Shown here: positions 5,204 to 5,292 of the stretch, piece after piece | Layout: every line of letters begins with the position of its first letter | Numbering within the stretch: position 1 is the stretch's first letter | Assembly (NCBI GenBank): GCA_007120555.1 | Contig: SKNL01000168.1 | Coordinates: 1-5,292, forward strand | DNA: 5,292 nucleotides | Reading direction: 5' to 3' | From: Balneolales bacterium | GTDB taxonomy: Bacteria; Bacteroidota; Rhodothermia; Balneolales; Natronogracilivirgulaceae | The notes under the pieces: model-generated | The model's input: only the letters and a program-made list of their open reading frames with translations | Databases searched by the model: none | Told to the model about the DNA's origin: nothing | Program-made: the position numbers and the translations under genes

Positions 5204-5292
5204 ATGCGTGTACTTGTTACAGAGCCCCAGCCCGGCAAGGGGATTGATCTGCTTTCCGCCCGATACGATGTCACTGTAGGCCAGCGCGGCGA
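5204..5292 (+). CDS. probable D-2-hydroxyacid dehydrogenase, N-terminal fragment
   Basis: Only the first 29 codons are in the window. The sequence MRVLVTEPQPGKGIDLL and following RYDVTVG resembles the start of the D-isomer-specific 2-hydroxyacid dehydrogenase catalytic domain (glyoxylate/hydroxypyruvate reductase or phosphoglycerate dehydrogenase type), where VLVT.P....G...L....(Y/F)DV is common. The NAD-binding and catalytic residues would lie outside, so substrate cannot be assigned. It begins 29 nt after the lipoprotein stop on the same strand; no Shine-Dalgarno sequence is visible. Confidence 0.6.
   Translation, partial: MRVLVTEPQPGKGIDLLSARYDVTVGQRG

Overview
The window looks like chromosomal core sequence from a free-living bacterium of moderately high GC. 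I lean towards the Bacteroidota/Rhodothermota group (Balneolales- or Rhodothermales-like). The reasons are that most genes lack a recognisable Shine-Dalgarno sequence, queA and ispD abut, and a membrane-anchored LytR_C protein sits beside rsfS. This placement is inference and was not tested by any search. There is no sign of phage, transposon, CRISPR or defence genes.

Left block, 1-334, minus strand: four tRNA genes read leftward in the order Thr(TGT), Tyr(GTA), Gly(TCC), Thr(GGT); the last is cut by the window edge. This is the gene order of the classical thrU-tyrU-glyT-thrT-tufB operon, so a tuf (EF-Tu) gene probably follows just outside the window. A strong-looking promoter with an UP-element-like tract lies at 455-506. 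A hairpin with a T tract (352-379) lies between that promoter and the first tRNA.

Middle block, 513-2993, minus strand: queA, ispD and ispF read leftward, probably from a promoter at 2948-2976. QueA makes epoxyqueuosine in tRNA, and tRNA-Tyr(GTA) in this window is of the substrate type. IspD and IspF are steps of the non-mevalonate (MEP) isoprenoid pathway. A perfect two-copy 47-bp G-rich tandem repeat separates ispD from ispF.

Right block, 2994-5292, plus strand: tRNA-Ser(CGA) starts divergently from queA, with overlapping candidate -10 boxes. A 190-bp intergenic region with two inverted repeats and a possible promoter follows. Next come a small exported beta-rich protein, a membrane-anchored LytR_C protein, rsfS (ribosome silencing factor), a lipoprotein overlapping rsfS by 14 nt, and the first 29 codons of a probable D-2-hydroxyacid dehydrogenase. 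The LytR_C-rsfS-lipoprotein run is tightly spaced and could be one operon.

I see no clearly new biological system. The points most worth a second look are the tRNA-operon leader, the ispD-ispF repeat, the overlapping divergent promoters and the two uncharacterised exported proteins.
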